A stretch of DNA of 64,000 nt from Salinimonas chungwhensis DSM 16280 (GCF_000378185.1 NZ_KB899391.1:26959-90958), one strand, 5' to 3'; shown: positions 8,687 to 19,376, counted from the stretch's first letter. Numbers and translations: made by a program. Notes: a model not told the origin generated them from the letters alone.

Positions 8687-9918
8687 TATTTAGCCTCTAT
8701 CTGATGTTGTTGAGGTTTAGGAGTCACAGTTCGACCTTCTAGCAATCCAAATTTTACATAGTGTAATAAAGGGTTGATGCCACTTTCGGCGACATCTGGG
8801 TATCTAGATAAATACCAGTTGCTGTCGAACATAGGACCTGGAGCACGACCTTCTGCTGCCCCGAAACATAAGTAATGTTCTGCGGGGTCCATACCGGATT
8901 CTGCCACATCTGGGTAGCTTTGTAGGTACCAGCTAACGTCAAAGTATTCTGACGTCAGAATCAGGGCGGCGTCTTTCCAGAGCTGCTCTCTCGCTCGTTT
9001 TTTCGCGCTGAGGGCTTTTGCCAGTTTGCGGACTGGAGTAGCGCTTTTCCACACTTTCGACGCGGATATTACCTTTAACTCTGCCTGAACGGCGGCCAGC
9101 TGGTGTTTTGATTTGACCACTTCGGCCGAGGCTATTTTTAGCTTGTAGTCTAGCTCTTCCTGTACAGAGAACAGCTGCTGCAGTAAAAGTTCGTTTTCGT
9201 CCTTGCTTACAGCCAGTTGTTGTTTGCCTGCACTAAAAGCTTTTTCTAGCTCTTCTTGAACGTGGAAAAGTTGTTGCAATAGGAGTTCGTTTTCGCCTTT
9301 GCTTTCTGCTAGCTGCTCCTCTTTTTGAACGAGCGCCGTTTGGTATATTGCGTCTAGGTCAAATCTGAGATAGGGGTTATCAAGTAATGGCAGGCTGCAG
9401 GCGATAAGGCGGAGCCAAGTACTTTCTGTTTCATGGTTTTGTCGTAGTGCTTGCGAAGCAATGAGGGAATGAAAGTCCTGACTAAGGCGCGGAGGTGCCT
9501 CGGCAATTGGAGAATACTTACTTGCAAGCCATTCTGGTAATTGGGCAGGGCATATTAGCAGGCCATCGGCTTGCGCAAGGTGAAGCTGTCGCCGATGTTG
9601 CTGCTGCAACTTTAAGATTGCCTCCGTTTGCTGATTCCAGATCGAGACAGAGTCGCTAAGAGATTTGCCTTCGTGCAGTAACTGCGCTACTAAAGTTTCT
9701 GGTGAATCCAGGCTAAGCACTATCTGAGTTTGTTTGTTAGCTAAGAGTTGGCTGATGTCGGCTAAGGTCAACACGGAACAAATGCAGTAGGCTTTGCTAT
9801 CTGACGACTCTGTATGAAGGTCGTTAAGGTCATCGAACTCCTTCAGCGGTGCGAGCTGGCAACGTTTAACTATTTCCTGCCATGATTCACTATCTTTTAA
9901 GCTGACTAAGAATTGCAT
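8686..9918 (-). CDS. coiled-coil protein with C-terminal YPDV repeats
   Basis: About 410 residues, first gene of the leftward glycan operon. Residues ~200-290 are coiled coil containing two near-identical heptad blocks (ENELLLQQLFHVQEELE and ENELLLQQLFSVQEELD). The C-terminus has two copies of a ~36-residue motif (FDVSWYLQSYPDVAESGMDP and FDSNWYLSRYPDVAESGINP, each followed by a HY...FG..EGR stretch). That motif recurs in proteins encoded with bacterial polysaccharide and rhamnan-type glycosyltransferases; its job is unknown. An in-frame GTG at 9942 is an alternative start to the ATG at 9918, and neither has a strong ribosome site. It probably organises the glycosylation enzymes. Confidence 0.55.
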   Translation of the reverse strand: MQFLVSLKDSESWQEIVKRCQLAPLKEFDDLNDLHTESSDSKAYCICSVLTLADISQLLANKQTQIVLSLDSPETLVAQLLHEGKSLSDSVSIWNQQTEAILKLQQQHRRQLHLAQADGLLICPAQLPEWLASKYSPIAEAPPRLSQDFHSLIASQALRQNHETESTWLRLIACSLPLLDNPYLRFDLDAIYQTALVQKEEQLAESKGENELLLQQLFHVQEELEKAFSAGKQQLAVSKDENELLLQQLFSVQEELDYKLKIASAEVVKSKHQLAAVQAELKVISASKVWKSATPVRKLAKALSAKKRAREQLWKDAALILTSEYFDVSWYLQSYPDVAESGMDPAEHYLCFGAAEGRAPGPMFDSNWYLSRYPDVAESGINPLLHYVKFGLLEGRTVTPKPQQHQIEAK

Positions 9919-9942
9919 TGCTCTGTCTCTCTTATTGTTCAC

Positions 9943-10453
9943 TCAGTGCTGTAGCACAGATTGCTTTTTGGGTTTACGCAGCTGGTTGGATTCATAGATC
10001 TACAAACAAATCGCTCACGGTTTACTAAGCCGAGAATATGAATTACATACCTTCTAACCACTCCACGCCGACGCTTAGGTGATTGCACACCAAACAGCCT
10101 TCATTATTGTGTCGTCACTGCCTTTACATTTTATTAAAACCTGCGCTTGTAAATGAATTCACTCAATCAGCACCATCGAAAAATTGCTAGCTAAGATTCT
10201 GATTATGGTAACCTTTAGCTTTACTTTTTGAAAGCGCAAACCACGTAGTATACTTTTAGCAGAGCGTGAATGTTGTGTTACATAGCTAAAAATACATAAA
10301 TCCTTGATTATATTTTATCTACAAATGCTAAAGATTATCTAAATAACAAGCCAAAGTGACTGGTCGTACTAAAAAGGCAATAATAGTCGCATGGGAAGTT
10401 CAGAGTAAAAATAACATAGGCTAAGTCACAATTCTGAGCTCTCTATAATTGAA
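9943..10453. other. intergenic region upstream of the glycan operon
   Basis: About 510 bases between the glycan operon and the alpha-operon terminator. It must contain the leftward promoter for the 8686-9918 gene, but I could not pick a convincing -35/-10 pair. No RNA gene or repeat was recognised. Confidence 0.5.
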
Positions 10454-10492
10454 ACAAAAAAAGGGACCTGAGTTTGCACTCAGGTCCCTTTT
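10454..10492 (-). terminator. Rho-independent terminator of the alpha operon
   Basis: A perfect 12-bp stem (AAGGGACCTGAG, 10461-10472, with 10479-10490) with a 6-base loop lies just past the rplQ stop. Reading leftward the stem is followed by a run of seven T residues. The other strand has only about four T residues. Confidence 0.93.
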
Positions 10493-10507
10493 CAAATGGA
10501 GCATAAG

Positions 10508-10906
10508 TTACTCTTCTGCAGCTTCAGCTTCTTCAGCAACTTCAACTTCAGGGCGGTCTACTAGCTCAACGAATGCCATTGGGGCACTGTCACCAGTACG
10601 GTAACCGCATTTAAGAATGCGTGTGTAACCGCCTGGGCGGGCCTCATAACGAGGACCTAAGTCATTGAACAGCTTACCTACAACCTCTTTATCACCAGTA
10701 CGTGCAAAGGCCAGACGGCGGTTTGCTACACTGTCTTGCTTAGCAAGTGTGATTAGAGGCTCAATTACGCGACGTAATTCTTTCGCTTTTGGTAACGTCG
10801 TTTTGATCACTTCGTGCTTGACCAAAGAGCCGGCCATGTTTTTAAACATAGCTTGACGATGGCTGCTGTTGCGATTCAACTGACGACCACTCTTACGATG
10901 GCGCAT
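10508..10906 (-). CDS. rplQ: 50S ribosomal protein L17
   Basis: 132 residues starting [20 protein letters not shown], the near-invariant N-terminus of bacterial L17. It ends in an acidic tail rich in Glu and Ala that lies outside the conserved core. L17 binds 23S rRNA near the exit tunnel. Last gene of the alpha operon, after rpoA and directly before the 10461 terminator, as in Escherichia coli. Confidence 0.98.
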   Translation of the reverse strand: MRHRKSGRQLNRNSSHRQAMFKNMAGSLVKHEVIKTTLPKAKELRRVIEPLITLAKQDSVANRRLAFARTGDKEVVGKLFNDLGPRYEARPGGYTRILKCGYRTGDSAPMAFVELVDRPEVEVAEEAEAAEE

Positions 10907-10947
10907 AGTTTTATCCTTCTCTACAAATCAGTTTGATAAAAACCTGA

Positions 10948-11934
10948 TTAATCTTTGTCAGCGATGCTCTCTGGCGGCCAGTTTTCCAGGCGCATGCCCA
11001 GAGATAGACCACGAGAGGCTAACACATCTTTGATTTCAGTTAGCGATTTCTTACCAAGGTTTGGCGTTTTAAGTAGCTCAACCTCAGTGCGCTGAACCAG
11101 GTCACCAATATACTGGATAGCTTCCGCTTTCAAACAGTTTGCAGAACGTACTGTCAGTTCCAGATCATCAACAGGGCGAAGTAGAATCGGATCAAATTCC
11201 GGTTTCTCTTCTTTCTGTACTGGCTCTGATACATCGCGCAGGTCAACAAAGGCATCTAACTGTTCAGCAAGAATTGTTGCTGAACGGCGGATCGCTTCTT
11301 CAGGATCCAAAGTGCCATTCGTTTCCATGTCGATGATTAATTTGTCTAAGTCTGTGCGCTGTTCAACACGGGCAGACTCAACAGTGTATGCAATACGTTC
11401 AACTGGGCTGAATGAAGCATCAACTAACAAACGACCAATTGGACGATCATCATCTTCTGAGGAGCGACGGGTAGAAGCTGGAATATAGCCACGACCCATT
11501 TCTACTTTAATACGCATACTGATTTCAGTTTCGCCAGTTAAAGTACAAATAAGGTGGTCAGGATTCACAATCTCTACATCACCATCATGCTGAATATCAC
11601 CAGCAACAACAGGGCCAGCGCCAGACTTCACTATGGTTAGCGTAGCTTCGTCTTTGCCTTCAAGACGAACTGCTAAACCCTTCAGATTTAGCAAGATTTC
11701 GATGACGTCTTCTTGCACACCTTCTTTGGTGCTGTACTCGTGTAGTACGCCATCAATTTCTACTTCGGTTACTGCACAGCCAGGCATGGATGACAGTAAA
11801 ATACGACGCAGGGCGTTACCCAGAGTGTGGCCGAAGCCGCGCTCCAGCGGTTCCAAAGTTACTTTGGCACGAGTAGGAGAAACGTTCTCGATCTCAACTA
11901 ATCTCGGTTTTAGGAATTCAGTCACAGAACCCAC
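10948..11934 (-). CDS. rpoA: RNA polymerase alpha subunit
   Basis: 328 residues, the normal length for gammaproteobacteria. The N-terminal domain (1-235) dimerises and carries the assembly region ([21 protein letters not shown]). The C-terminal domain (about 250-328) contains [13 protein letters not shown], including the Arg equivalent to E. coli R265 that contacts UP elements and CRP, and the helix-hairpin-helix [13 protein letters not shown]. It lies between rpsD and rplQ as usual, so its level is tied to ribosomal protein synthesis. Confidence 0.99.
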   Translation of the reverse strand: MGSVTEFLKPRLVEIENVSPTRAKVTLEPLERGFGHTLGNALRRILLSSMPGCAVTEVEIDGVLHEYSTKEGVQEDVIEILLNLKGLAVRLEGKDEATLTIVKSGAGPVVAGDIQHDGDVEIVNPDHLICTLTGETEISMRIKVEMGRGYIPASTRRSSEDDDRPIGRLLVDASFSPVERIAYTVESARVEQRTDLDKLIIDMETNGTLDPEEAIRRSATILAEQLDAFVDLRDVSEPVQKEEKPEFDPILLRPVDDLELTVRSANCLKAEAIQYIGDLVQRTEVELLKTPNLGKKSLTEIKDVLASRGLSLGMRLENWPPESIADKD

Positions 11935-11956
11935 AATGCTTCCTCTTTAGTTAGCT

Positions 11957-12577
11957 TTACTTAGAGTAAAGTTCGACGATCAACTGTTCGTTAATATCAG
12001 CAGACAGGTCAGTTCTTTCTGGAATACGCTTAAACGTACCTTCCATCTTGTTGCTGTCTACTTCTATCCAGGTTGGCTTCTCACGTTGGTCAGCCAATTC
12101 TAAAGCAGCAACGATACGCGCTTGCTTTTTAGCTTTTTCACGAACAGAAACCACGTCTTCGGCAGTAACGTTGTATGATGGAATATTCACCAAGCGACCA
12201 TTTACCATGATAGCTTTGTGGCTAACCAGCTGTCGCGCTTCTGCACGTGTGCTGGCGAATCCCATGCGATAAACTACGTTATCAAGACGCTGCTCTAAAA
12301 GCTGAAGCAGGTTTTCACCTGTGTTGCCTTTAATACGCGCGGCATCTTTGTAGTAGTTGCGGAATTGTTTTTCCAGAACGCCGTACATACGACGAACTTT
12401 TTGCTTTTCACGCAGCTGTACACCGTAGTCAGACAAACGGCCACGACGGGCACCATGCTGACCAGGCGCTGTATCGATTTTACATTTAGAATCGATTGCG
12501 CGAACGCCGCTTTTCAGGAACAGGTCGGTTCCTTCGCGACGGCTAAGTTTGAGTTTTGGACCCAAATATCTTGCCAT
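11957..12577 (-). CDS. rpsD: 30S ribosomal protein S4
   Basis: 206 residues starting [19 protein letters not shown], with the S4 RNA-binding domain at about 95-160 ([20 protein letters not shown]). S4 starts 30S assembly on the 5' domain of 16S rRNA. In related bacteria it also represses the alpha operon by binding the leader before rpsM. Normal position between rpsK and rpoA. Confidence 0.99.
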   Translation of the reverse strand: MARYLGPKLKLSRREGTDLFLKSGVRAIDSKCKIDTAPGQHGARRGRLSDYGVQLREKQKVRRMYGVLEKQFRNYYKDAARIKGNTGENLLQLLEQRLDNVVYRMGFASTRAEARQLVSHKAIMVNGRLVNIPSYNVTAEDVVSVREKAKKQARIVAALELADQREKPTWIEVDSNKMEGTFKRIPERTDLSADINEQLIVELYSK

Positions 12578-12601
12578 GTTCTTTCTCCAACTGTCCGTCG
12601 A

Positions 12602-12994
12602 TTAAACGCGACGTTTTTTCGGTGGACGACAACCGTTGTGAGGAATAGGGGTCACATCGGTAATGTTTGTGATCTTATAACCAGTTGCGTTAAGTGCACG
12701 GATCGCAGACTCACGGCCTGGACCTGGACCTTTAACAAAAACTTCTAGGTTTTTCAGACCGTATTCCTGTGCAGCAACACCTGCACGCTCAGCAGCTACC
12801 TGTGCAGCAAAAGGTGTTGATTTACGTGAACCACGGAAACCAGAACCACCTGATGTTGCCCACGACAGAGCGTTACCAGAACGGTCAGTAATAGTCACAA
12901 TTGTGTTGTTGAAAGACGCATGGATATGAGCCATTCCGTCTGCAACCTGACGTTTAGCGCGCTTCCGCGTTGTACGAGTTGGTTGTTTAGCCAT
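12602..12994 (-). CDS. rpsK: 30S ribosomal protein S11
   Basis: 130 residues with the conserved S11 core ([19 protein letters not shown], then [14 protein letters not shown]) and the basic C-terminus [13 protein letters not shown]. It sits on the platform of the 30S subunit near the mRNA exit. It lies 16 bases after rpsM and 24 before rpsD in the alpha operon. Confidence 0.99.
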   Translation of the reverse strand: MAKQPTRTTRKRAKRQVADGMAHIHASFNNTIVTITDRSGNALSWATSGGSGFRGSRKSTPFAAQVAAERAGVAAQEYGLKNLEVFVKGPGPGRESAIRALNATGYKITNITDVTPIPHNGCRPPKKRRV

Positions 12995-13010
12995 AACTTA
13001 TACTCCCCGC

Positions 13011-13367
13011 TTATCTCTTGATTGGCTTACGAGGACCTTTACGGGTACGCGCATTTGTTTTTGTGCGCTGACCACGTAGAGGCAAGCTACGACGGTGGCG
13101 TATACCACGGAAGCAACCCAGGTCCATCAAACGTTTGATGCTCATGGAGACTTCACGGCGAAGATCACCTTCCACCATGAATTTACCGACTTCTTCACGC
13201 AGCTTCTCTACAGTCGCTTCGTCAAGGTCTTTGATTTTTGTTGATTCTGTAACACCAGCGTTAGCACAAATCGCTTTTGCACGCGTTGCGCCTACACCGT
13301 AAATCGCCTGAAGCGCGATTACAGTATGCTTGTGTTCAGGAATGTTAATGCCAGCGATACGGGCCAT
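13011..13367 (-). CDS. rpsM: 30S ribosomal protein S13
   Basis: 118 residues from [21 protein letters not shown] chose the ATG at 13367 because AGGAG lies 8 bases before it and all homologues begin MARIAG; a frame open to 13376 adds MLL without support. S13 contacts 5S/23S rRNA bridges in the head of the 30S subunit; the basic tail ends [12 protein letters not shown]. First gene of the alpha operon, behind its own promoter at 13418-13446. Confidence 0.98.
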   Translation of the reverse strand: MARIAGINIPEHKHTVIALQAIYGVGATRAKAICANAGVTESTKIKDLDEATVEKLREEVGKFMVEGDLRREVSMSIKRLMDLGCFRGIRHRRSLPLRGQRTKTNARTRKGPRKPIKR

Positions 13368-13417
13368 TAACAGCACTCCTCTATATTAATTATGGTCGAC
13401 AGCCTAAAAAGCCCGAT

Positions 13418-13446
13418 AGGATACTTACCCGTCGACTAAATTGCAA
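13418..13446 (-). promoter_or_regulatory. candidate sigma-70 promoter of the alpha operon
   Basis: Reading leftward: TTGCAA (13441-13446), a 17-base spacer, then TATCCT (13418-13423). It lies about 50 bases before the rpsM start, in the interval where the alpha operon has its own promoter in other gammaproteobacteria. The short leader may carry the S4 target, but I could not fold a pseudoknot by eye. Confidence 0.6.
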
Positions 13447-13474
13447 CATTAGGTTCATTCTATTGCAATAGAAC

Positions 13475-13499
13475 AAGCTGAACCAGATTGGCTCAGCTT
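13475..13499 (-). terminator. hairpin between rpmJ and rpsM
   Basis: AAGCTGA...TCAGCTT pairs to a 10-bp stem (one G-U pair) around a 5-base loop, placed between the spc and alpha operons. No long T run follows, so it is at best a weak attenuator of read-through into the alpha operon. Confidence 0.45.
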
Positions 13500-13535
13500 A
13501 TATTCTATTCAAACGAATTTACCGCGTTTGTAAGA

Positions 13536-13649
13536 TTAACCTTGCCTTTGCTTATGCTTTGGCTCTGTACAAATCACGCGCACAACGCCGTTGCGCTTAA
13601 TGACTTTACAGTTACGGCAAATCTTCTTTACTGATGCACGAACTTTCAT
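13536..13649 (-). CDS. rpmJ: 50S ribosomal protein L36
   Basis: A 37-residue gene read directly from the sequence. It starts [19 protein letters not shown] and ends KHKQRQG. Two Cys pairs and a His (C11, C14, C27, H32) make it the zinc-ribbon form of L36. It follows secY by 25 bases as the last gene of the spc operon. Confidence 0.97.
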   Translation of the reverse strand: MKVRASVKKICRNCKVIKRNGVVRVICTEPKHKQRQG

Positions 13650-13674
13650 TACATCACTCCGTAGTTCACTAATC

Positions 13675-14994
13675 TTAGCGGCCGTAGCCTTTCAAATTAG
13701 CTTTCTTCAGAACAGAATCATACTGACTAGACATCAGATGAGTCTGTACCTGCGCCATAAAGTCCATGATAACTACCACAATAATGAGTAGCGACGTACC
13801 ACCGAAGTAGAACGGCACATTCCAGGCAATTAGCATGAATTCAGGCACCAAACAAATAAAGGTTATGTAAAGTGCGCCAGCCAGTGTCAGGCGAGTCATT
13901 ACCTTATCGATATAACGAGATGTTTGTTCACCTGGACGGATACCAGGGATAAATGCACCAGACTTCTTAAGATTATCTGCTGTATCGCGAGGATTGAATA
14001 CCAACGCGGTATAGAAGAAACAGAAGAAAATAATCGCTGCTGCATAAAGCATCACGTACAGCGGCTGACCAGGCGATAGCATTAATGCTACATCCTGCAA
14101 CCACGCTGTTGATTCATTCTGACCAAACCATCCTGCGATAGTTCCGGGGAACAGAATAATACTGGAAGCAAAGATTGGTGGGATAACCCCAGCCATATTC
14201 ACCTTAAGTGGCAAATGTGTGCTTTGCGCCGCATAAACCTTACGGCCCTGCTGACGTTTTGCGTAGTTTACCACAATCCGGCGTTGTGCGCGTTCAACGA
14301 ACACTACCAGATAAATAAGACCAATAATAATGGCGCCAATCAATAGCAGGAATAATAAATTAATATCACCCTGTCTTGCCTGTTCCGCAGTCTGACCTAT
14401 CGCTGTTGGCAGACCGGCAACAATACCAGCAAATATCAATATTGAAATACCGTTACCGATACCTCGTTCGGTAATTTGCTCACCCAGCCACATCAGGAAC
14501 ATCGTTCCTGTGACTAAGCTCACTACCGCCGTAAAGTAGAATCCGAAGCCAGGACTTATCACCAATCCACTAATCAGGTTTGGCAGATTTGTCGCTATTC
14601 CAATTGCCTGGAAAGTCGCCAGTATCAACGTTAGATAACGTGTGTACTGACTAATTTTGCGACGACCCGCCTCACCTTCTTTTTTAAGCTCCATCATCGG
14701 TGGATGAACCACCGTGAGCAACTGCATAATAATGGACGCAGTAATGTATGGCATAATGCCCAAAGCCAGAACGGATGCACGCTCAAGAGCTCCACCGGAG
14801 AACATGTTAAACATTTCTACGATAGTACCTTTCTGCTGCTCGAACAAATCGGCCAGAACCGCAGGATCTATCCCGGGAATAGGCACATAAGAACCCAACC
14901 GGAATACTACGATCGCACCGAATACGAACAACAATCTCGCCTTAAGCTCACTAAGGCCGCTTTTCGCGCCCGAATCCAATCCTGGTTTAGCCAT
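13675..14994 (-). CDS. secY: protein translocase subunit SecY
   Basis: 439 residues with ten predicted membrane helices, forming the channel of the SecYEG translocon in the inner membrane. Signature segments are visible: the plug-side start [35 protein letters not shown], and the cytoplasmic C-terminal part ([15 protein letters not shown]). Near-normal length. It lies between rplO and rpmJ, the standard spc-operon place, so membrane insertion capacity is made together with ribosomes. Confidence 0.99.
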   Translation of the reverse strand: MAKPGLDSGAKSGLSELKARLLFVFGAIVVFRLGSYVPIPGIDPAVLADLFEQQKGTIVEMFNMFSGGALERASVLALGIMPYITASIIMQLLTVVHPPMMELKKEGEAGRRKISQYTRYLTLILATFQAIGIATNLPNLISGLVISPGFGFYFTAVVSLVTGTMFLMWLGEQITERGIGNGISILIFAGIVAGLPTAIGQTAEQARQGDINLLFLLLIGAIIIGLIYLVVFVERAQRRIVVNYAKRQQGRKVYAAQSTHLPLKVNMAGVIPPIFASSIILFPGTIAGWFGQNESTAWLQDVALMLSPGQPLYVMLYAAAIIFFCFFYTALVFNPRDTADNLKKSGAFIPGIRPGEQTSRYIDKVMTRLTLAGALYITFICLVPEFMLIAWNVPFYFGGTSLLIIVVVIMDFMAQVQTHLMSSQYDSVLKKANLKGYGR

Positions 14995-14999
14995 CTAGC

Positions 15000-15434
15000 T
15001 TATTCCTCTACTTTACCGCCGGCAGCTTCAATCGCTTCGCGAGCGCCTTTTGTCACCTTCAACCCGCTAACCGTTACAGCGCGTGATGCTTCACCGCTCT
15101 TCAGAACTTTGACGAACAGGATATGCTTTTTCACAATACCCGCTGCTTTCAATGTTTCTAAAGATGCAATGTCACCTTCAACCTTCGCGATTTCAGTCAG
15201 TGTAACCTGGTCTGAGACCATGCTCTTACGTGACGTAAAACCAAACTTAGGCAGACGGCGCTGAATTGGCATCTGACCACCTTCAAATCCTGGCTTCACA
15301 GATCCACCTGAACGGCTTTTCTGACCTTTGTGACCACGGCCACCGGTTTTACCAAGACCTGAGCCGATACCACGGCCAACACGCTTACCAGAACTTTTTG
15401 CTCCTGGTGCAGGAGAAATTTCATTCAAACGCAT
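15000..15434 (-). CDS. rplO: 50S ribosomal protein L15
   Basis: 144 residues with the Gly-rich, basic N-terminus of L15 ([20 protein letters not shown]) and the C-terminal globular domain. A late-assembly protein of the 50S subunit. It lies 5 bases before secY and 3 bases after rpmD. Confidence 0.98.
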   Translation of the reverse strand: MRLNEISPAPGAKSSGKRVGRGIGSGLGKTGGRGHKGQKSRSGGSVKPGFEGGQMPIQRRLPKFGFTSRKSMVSDQVTLTEIAKVEGDIASLETLKAAGIVKKHILFVKVLKSGEASRAVTVSGLKVTKGAREAIEAAGGKVEE

Positions 15435-15437
15435 GTC

Positions 15438-15617
15438 TTACTCCTCGACGATTTCAACCATGTAATGAACACGGTTGATCATGCCACGAACAGCTGGGGT
15501 GTCTTCCAACTCGCGAACATGGTTGATTTTACGAAGGCCTAGGCCCTTAAGCGTTGCTCTGTGCTTTGGCAGACGGCCAATCGCACTTTTCGTTTGCTTT
15601 ACTTTAATCGTTGCCAT
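15438..15617 (-). CDS. rpmD: 50S ribosomal protein L30
   Basis: A 59-residue gene. Product starts [19 protein letters not shown] and continues [20 protein letters not shown], the typical short bacterial L30. It is placed between rpsE and rplO with 6- and 3-base gaps, the normal spc order. Confidence 0.97.
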   Translation of the reverse strand: MATIKVKQTKSAIGRLPKHRATLKGLGLRKINHVRELEDTPAVRGMINRVHYMVEIVEE

Positions 15618-15623
15618 GTTTGC

Positions 15624-16124
15624 TTACCCCAAAATCTCTTCTACTGACAACCCACGCTTGGCAGCAACACCAGCAGGAGAATTCATCTCTGTTAGTGCAT
15701 TGATCGTTGCGCGAACAACGTTCATTGGGTTAGTCGAGCCGTAACATTTTGAAAGTACGTTTTGTACACCGGCTACTTCAAGTACCGCACGCATTGCACC
15801 ACCGGCGATAATACCAGTACCTTCTGATGCAGGCTGCATGTAGACTTTAGAGCCAGAGTGACGACCTTTGATTGGGTGCTGTAACGTGTGACCGTTAAGA
15901 TCAACCGTTACCATGTTGCGGCGAGCCTTTTCCATTGCTTTTTGGATTGCGGCTGGCACTTCACGTGCTTTACCGTAACCAAAACCAACGCGGCCATTGC
16001 CGTCACCCACTACAGTCAATGCAGTGAAACTGAAGATACGACCACCTTTAACCACTTTTGCTACACGGTTAACAGCGATCAATTTCTCTAACAGTTCACC
16101 ATTTTGAACTTCTTGTTTAGCCAT
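15624..16124 (-). CDS. rpsE: 30S ribosomal protein S5
   Basis: 166 residues with the double-stranded-RNA-binding S5 domain ([20 protein letters not shown]) and the C-terminal domain ([20 protein letters not shown]). S5 acts at the mRNA entry and in decoding accuracy. It follows rplR by 9 bases in the spc operon. Confidence 0.99.
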   Translation of the reverse strand: MAKQEVQNGELLEKLIAVNRVAKVVKGGRIFSFTALTVVGDGNGRVGFGYGKAREVPAAIQKAMEKARRNMVTVDLNGHTLQHPIKGRHSGSKVYMQPASEGTGIIAGGAMRAVLEVAGVQNVLSKCYGSTNPMNVVRATINALTEMNSPAGVAAKRGLSVEEILG

Positions 16125-16133
16125 TATAAACTC

Positions 16134-16487
16134 CTAGAACTGAAGGCCAGCTTCGCGAGCTGCATCAGCTAATGCTTTAACACGACCGTGGTATTTGAAA
16201 CCGCTGCGATCAAAAGCCACTTGTTCAATGCCTTTTTCTTTCGCACGCTCTGCGATTACTTTACCTACAACTGCCGCTGCTTCAGCATTGCCTGTTGATT
16301 TCAGATCTTTAGCCAGATCTTTTTCAACGGTAGAAGCTGCCGCCAATACCTCAGAACCGCTTGCAGCGATTAACTGAGCGTAAATGTGGCGAGGTGTGCG
16401 GTTTACAACCAAGCGATGCGCGGCCAGTTCACGAATTTTTGCGCGTGCGCGAGTTGCGCGACGCAAGCGAGCTGCTTTCTTATCCAT
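16134..16487 (-). CDS. rplR: 50S ribosomal protein L18
   Basis: 117 residues from [20 protein letters not shown]; homologues start here, so I take 16487 rather than the in-frame ATG at 16499, which overlaps rplF. The core [15 protein letters not shown] and C-terminal [21 protein letters not shown] are typical. L18 brings 5S rRNA into the 50S subunit. Confidence 0.97.
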   Translation of the reverse strand: MDKKAARLRRATRARAKIRELAAHRLVVNRTPRHIYAQLIAASGSEVLAAASTVEKDLAKDLKSTGNAEAAAVVGKVIAERAKEKGIEQVAFDRSGFKYHGRVKALADAAREAGLQF

Positions 16488-16499
16488 CGTATCACCCAC

Positions 16500-17033
16500 C
16501 TACTTTTTCTTAGCTTCTTTACGACGTACATATTCATCGGCATAACGAATACCTTTGCCTTTGTAAGGCTCTGGTTCACGATATGCGCGTATGTTCGCCG
16601 CAACCTGTCCTACCTCCTGCTTATCGGCGCCTTTGACGACGATTTCAGTTTGGCTAGGAGTTTCAACCGTAATGCCTTGCGGCATTTCGTATACAACAGG
16701 GTGAGAGAAACCCAGTGTCAGGTTAAGTTTGGAACCTTGTGCTTGCGCACGGTAACCAACACCATTCAACTGCAGCTTTTTCTCGAAACCTTCTGTAACA
16801 CCTTGAATCATGCTGTTCAGAAGTGCACGTACAGTACCTGCTTGTGCCCATGCGTCGGCAAAACCTTTACGAGGTAGTGCTTTTAGCTGGTTTTCTTCCT
16901 GAACCACTTCAACGGCATCGTTGAAAGTGCGTGACAAAGTGCCATTTTTACCTTTAACGGTAACATCCTGACCAGAGATAGTAATTTCTACACCTGATGC
17001 GATGTCTACCGGGGCTTTTGCTACTCGTGACAT
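16500..17033 (-). CDS. rplF: 50S ribosomal protein L6
   Basis: 177 residues with two copies of the L6 fold: about 1-80 and 85-165 ([38 protein letters not shown] is the conserved end). It lies near the sarcin-ricin loop at the factor-binding site. Spacing of 14 bases to rpsH. Confidence 0.99.
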   Translation of the reverse strand: MSRVAKAPVDIASGVEITISGQDVTVKGKNGTLSRTFNDAVEVVQEENQLKALPRKGFADAWAQAGTVRALLNSMIQGVTEGFEKKLQLNGVGYRAQAQGSKLNLTLGFSHPVVYEMPQGITVETPSQTEIVVKGADKQEVGQVAANIRAYREPEPYKGKGIRYADEYVRRKEAKKK

Positions 17034-17047
17034 TTCAACTCCTCCGA

Positions 17048-17440
17048 TTACGCAACATAACCGATGATCTCACCGCCCATGCCAGCTTTACGTGCCGCAC
17101 GGTCAGTCATCACACCTTTAGAAGTCGACACGATAGCTACGCCTAGACCACCCATAACCTTTGGAAGCTCATCTTTTTTCTTATAGATGCGCAGACCAGG
17201 GCGGCTCACACGTTCAATTGTGTCAATTACTTGCTTGCCTTCGAAGTATTTAAGTTCTACTTCCAAAACAGGCTTAACGTCACCAGACACAGCAAAATCA
17301 GTGATATAACCTTCTTCTTTCAGTACACCGCAAATTGCAGTGCGCAGCTTAGAAGATGGCATAGCCACAGTAACTTTCTGTGCCATCTGGCCGTTACGGA
17401 TGCGGGTAAACATATCCGCGATAGGATCTTGCATGCTCAT
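17048..17440 (-). CDS. rpsH: 30S ribosomal protein S8
   Basis: 130 residues starting [20 protein letters not shown], ending in the S8 signature ([20 protein letters not shown]). Central domain 16S rRNA binder; in E. coli it is also the repressor of the spc operon. Normal position between rpsN and rplF. Confidence 0.99.
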   Translation of the reverse strand: MSMQDPIADMFTRIRNGQMAQKVTVAMPSSKLRTAICGVLKEEGYITDFAVSGDVKPVLEVELKYFEGKQVIDTIERVSRPGLRIYKKKDELPKVMGGLGVAIVSTSKGVMTDRAARKAGMGGEIIGYVA

Positions 17441-17453
17441 TATCAGCTACTCC

Positions 17454-17759
17454 TTACCAGCTGGCTTTTTTCAAGCCAGGGACTTCACCGCGCATCGCCG
17501 CTTCGCGCAGCTTGATACGGCTAAGACCGAATTTGCGTAGGTAACCATGTGGACGACCAGTAATACGGCAGCGGTTTTGCTGACGAACTCTGGCTGAATC
17601 ACGTGGCAGTTGTTGTAGCTTAAGAACAGCGTCCCAACGCTCTTCTTCAGAAGCGTTAACATCGCTGATAATCGCTTTAAGTGCGGCACGCTTTTCTGCA
17701 TATTTAGCAGCAAGCTTTCTACGCTTTACTTCACGAGCCTTCATTGATTCTTTTGCCAT
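17454..17759 (-). CDS. rpsN: 30S ribosomal protein S14 (zinc-free type)
   Basis: 101 residues from [20 protein letters not shown]. The frame is open further upstream, but that part overlaps rplE antisense to nothing known and homologues start at MAKES. The conserved [20 protein letters not shown] is present, while the CxxC pairs of the short zinc-binding S14 are absent, so this is the long form usual in gammaproteobacteria. Confidence 0.98.
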   Translation of the reverse strand: MAKESMKAREVKRRKLAAKYAEKRAALKAIISDVNASEEERWDAVLKLQQLPRDSARVRQQNRCRITGRPHGYLRKFGLSRIKLREAAMRGEVPGLKKASW

Positions 17760-17772
17760 AACCCTACACCCC

Positions 17773-18312
17773 TTACTTTTTGAATGGGAAGTTAAACGCG
17801 TCCAGCAGAGCACGTGCTTCTTCATTATTGTCGGCACTGGTAGTGATAGTAATATCCATACCGCGAACCTTATCCACTTTATCGAAATCGATTTCAGGGA
17901 AAATGATTTGCTCACGCACGCCCATGCTGTAGTTACCACGTCCGTCGAATGACTTAGGATTCAATCCACGGAAGTCGCGAACACGTGGGATAGCGATTGA
18001 AATCAAACGCTCAAGAAATTCCCACATACGTTCACCACGCAGGGTTACTTTACAGCCAATCGGATAACCTTCACGGATTTTGAAGCCCGCTACTGATTTT
18101 CTAGCAACTGTAACAACTGGTTTCTGACCTGCAATAGACGCCATATCGGCGGTCGCAGATTCAAGCACCTTCTTGTCAGCAACTGCTTCACCCAGACCCA
18201 TGTTCAGGGTGATCTTTTCAATCCGAGGGACTTGCATGACGCTTTTGTACCCGAACTGCTTCGCAAGTTCAGCTACTACTGTTTCTTTATAGAAATCATG
18301 CAGTTTCGCCAT
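17773..18312 (-). CDS. rplE: 50S ribosomal protein L5
   Basis: 179 residues from [21 protein letters not shown] prefer 18312 to the in-frame ATG at 18324 because all homologues begin MAKL. Conserved [15 protein letters not shown] and [19 protein letters not shown] are present. L5 binds 5S rRNA and helix 84 of 23S rRNA. Confidence 0.98.
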   Translation of the reverse strand: MAKLHDFYKETVVAELAKQFGYKSVMQVPRIEKITLNMGLGEAVADKKVLESATADMASIAGQKPVVTVARKSVAGFKIREGYPIGCKVTLRGERMWEFLERLISIAIPRVRDFRGLNPKSFDGRGNYSMGVREQIIFPEIDFDKVDKVRGMDITITTSADNNEEARALLDAFNFPFKK

Positions 18313-18328
18313 CGTACTCTCCAATTAA

Positions 18329-18643
18329 TTAAACAAGTTCACCGTTCGACTTGAAGAAACGAACTTTCTTCTCATCTTCAGTACGGAAACCAATACGATC
18401 CGCTTTACCCGTTGCCGGGTTAACAATCGCAACATTAGAAATGTGAATAGAAGCTTCTCTTTCAATGATTCCGCCAGGCTCACCCAATTGAGGGTTAGGC
18501 TTTTGGTGTTTCTTAGAAAGATTAACGCCTTCTACAACTACGCGGTCAACAGATACCAGTACTTTAAGGACTTTGCCTTGTTTCCCTTTATCTTTACCCG
18601 CTAATACGACTACTTCATCATCACGACGAATTTTTCTAGCCAT
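18329..18643 (-). CDS. rplX: 50S ribosomal protein L24
   Basis: 104 residues with the KOW motif near the start ([20 protein letters not shown]) and the conserved [20 protein letters not shown]. An assembly initiator of the 50S subunit. Second gene of the spc operon, 12 bases after rplN. Confidence 0.98.
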   Translation of the reverse strand: MARKIRRDDEVVVLAGKDKGKQGKVLKVLVSVDRVVVEGVNLSKKHQKPNPQLGEPGGIIEREASIHISNVAIVNPATGKADRIGFRTEDEKKVRFFKSNGELV

Positions 18644-18655
18644 TATCGTGACTCC

Positions 18656-19024
18656 TTATAGTACCTCTGGGGCCAATGAGATGATCTTCATGAAGTTTTT
18701 ACTTCTCAGCTCACGGGTTACCGGTCCAAAGATACGCGTACCAATTGGTTGTTCGTTGGCATTCAACAAAACAGCCGCGTTACTATCGAAACGGATGGTA
18801 GAACCATCTGCACGACGAACGCCTTTTCTAGTACGCACCACCACTGCGTTCAGTACGTCACCTTTTTTAACTTTACCGCGCGGAATTGCTTCCTTAACGG
18901 TAATTTTGATGATGTCACCGATACCTGCATAACGGCGATGCGAGCCACCCAGAACCTTAATACACTGAACCCTGCGAGCGCCGCTGTTATCTGCAACGTC
19001 CAGGTTAGTTTGCATTTGGATCAT
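18656..19024 (-). CDS. rplN: 50S ribosomal protein L14
   Basis: 122 residues from [20 protein letters not shown]; the open frame runs further upstream, but the family length is 122 and the start at 19024 has GGAG 8-11 bases before it. L14 forms intersubunit bridges with 16S rRNA. It is the first gene of the spc operon, and unlike in E. coli it is not preceded by rpsQ: the upstream DNA carries a promoter region and then a protease gene. Confidence 0.98.
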   Translation of the reverse strand: MIQMQTNLDVADNSGARRVQCIKVLGGSHRRYAGIGDIIKITVKEAIPRGKVKKGDVLNAVVVRTRKGVRRADGSTIRFDSNAAVLLNANEQPIGTRIFGPVTRELRSKNFMKIISLAPEVL

Positions 19025-19350
19025 GTTAGTGCTCCGCTGATAAATTAAGACTCTCTCGAGTCGTTTAGCTGCTAAAAACAGCAACTGCTGCTGCTTTTAT
19101 GTACATACCCCCATAAAAAGGGCGCGAAATCATAACAGAAAAGATAGGCAAGCGATAGGATAAATTTGAATTATTTTTAGGCGATACGAGGATTATCCGC
19201 CTGTTAAATAAAAGGCCCTGTCTGACCTTGTGCACTTTGAATAAAAAGCACAAATCGTTGAGCCGCATCATACACGAGTTACTGCTTACAGCAACCCCCG
19301 CTGTTATATGCTAACGCTACGCTATCCCTTTCGAGCCTGTTTATTTAACA
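19025..19350 (-). promoter_or_regulatory. spc operon promoter region
   Basis: About 325 bases upstream of rplN without a gene. Reading leftward, TTGCTG (19289-19294), a 16-base spacer and TATGAT (19267-19272) make a good sigma-70 promoter. A second TATGAT (19129-19134) lies closer to rplN with only a weak -35 (TATCGC at 17-base spacing). The leader before rplN would be about 230 or 95 bases. These promoters would have to replace read-through from the absent S10 operon. Confidence 0.55.
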
Positions 19351-19376
19351 AAAAAGGCCGCGAGAGCGGCCTTTTG
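19351..19376 (-). terminator. Rho-independent terminator of the subtilase gene
   Basis: AAAAGGCCGC-GAGA-GCGGCCTTTT: a perfect 10-bp stem with a GAGA loop, 19 bases past the subtilase stop. Leftward it ends in six T residues, separating this gene from the spc promoters. Confidence 0.93.

Noticed and set aside
17760..17939. N-terminal extension of S14
   Set aside because: Overlaps rplE and is absent from all known S14 proteins.
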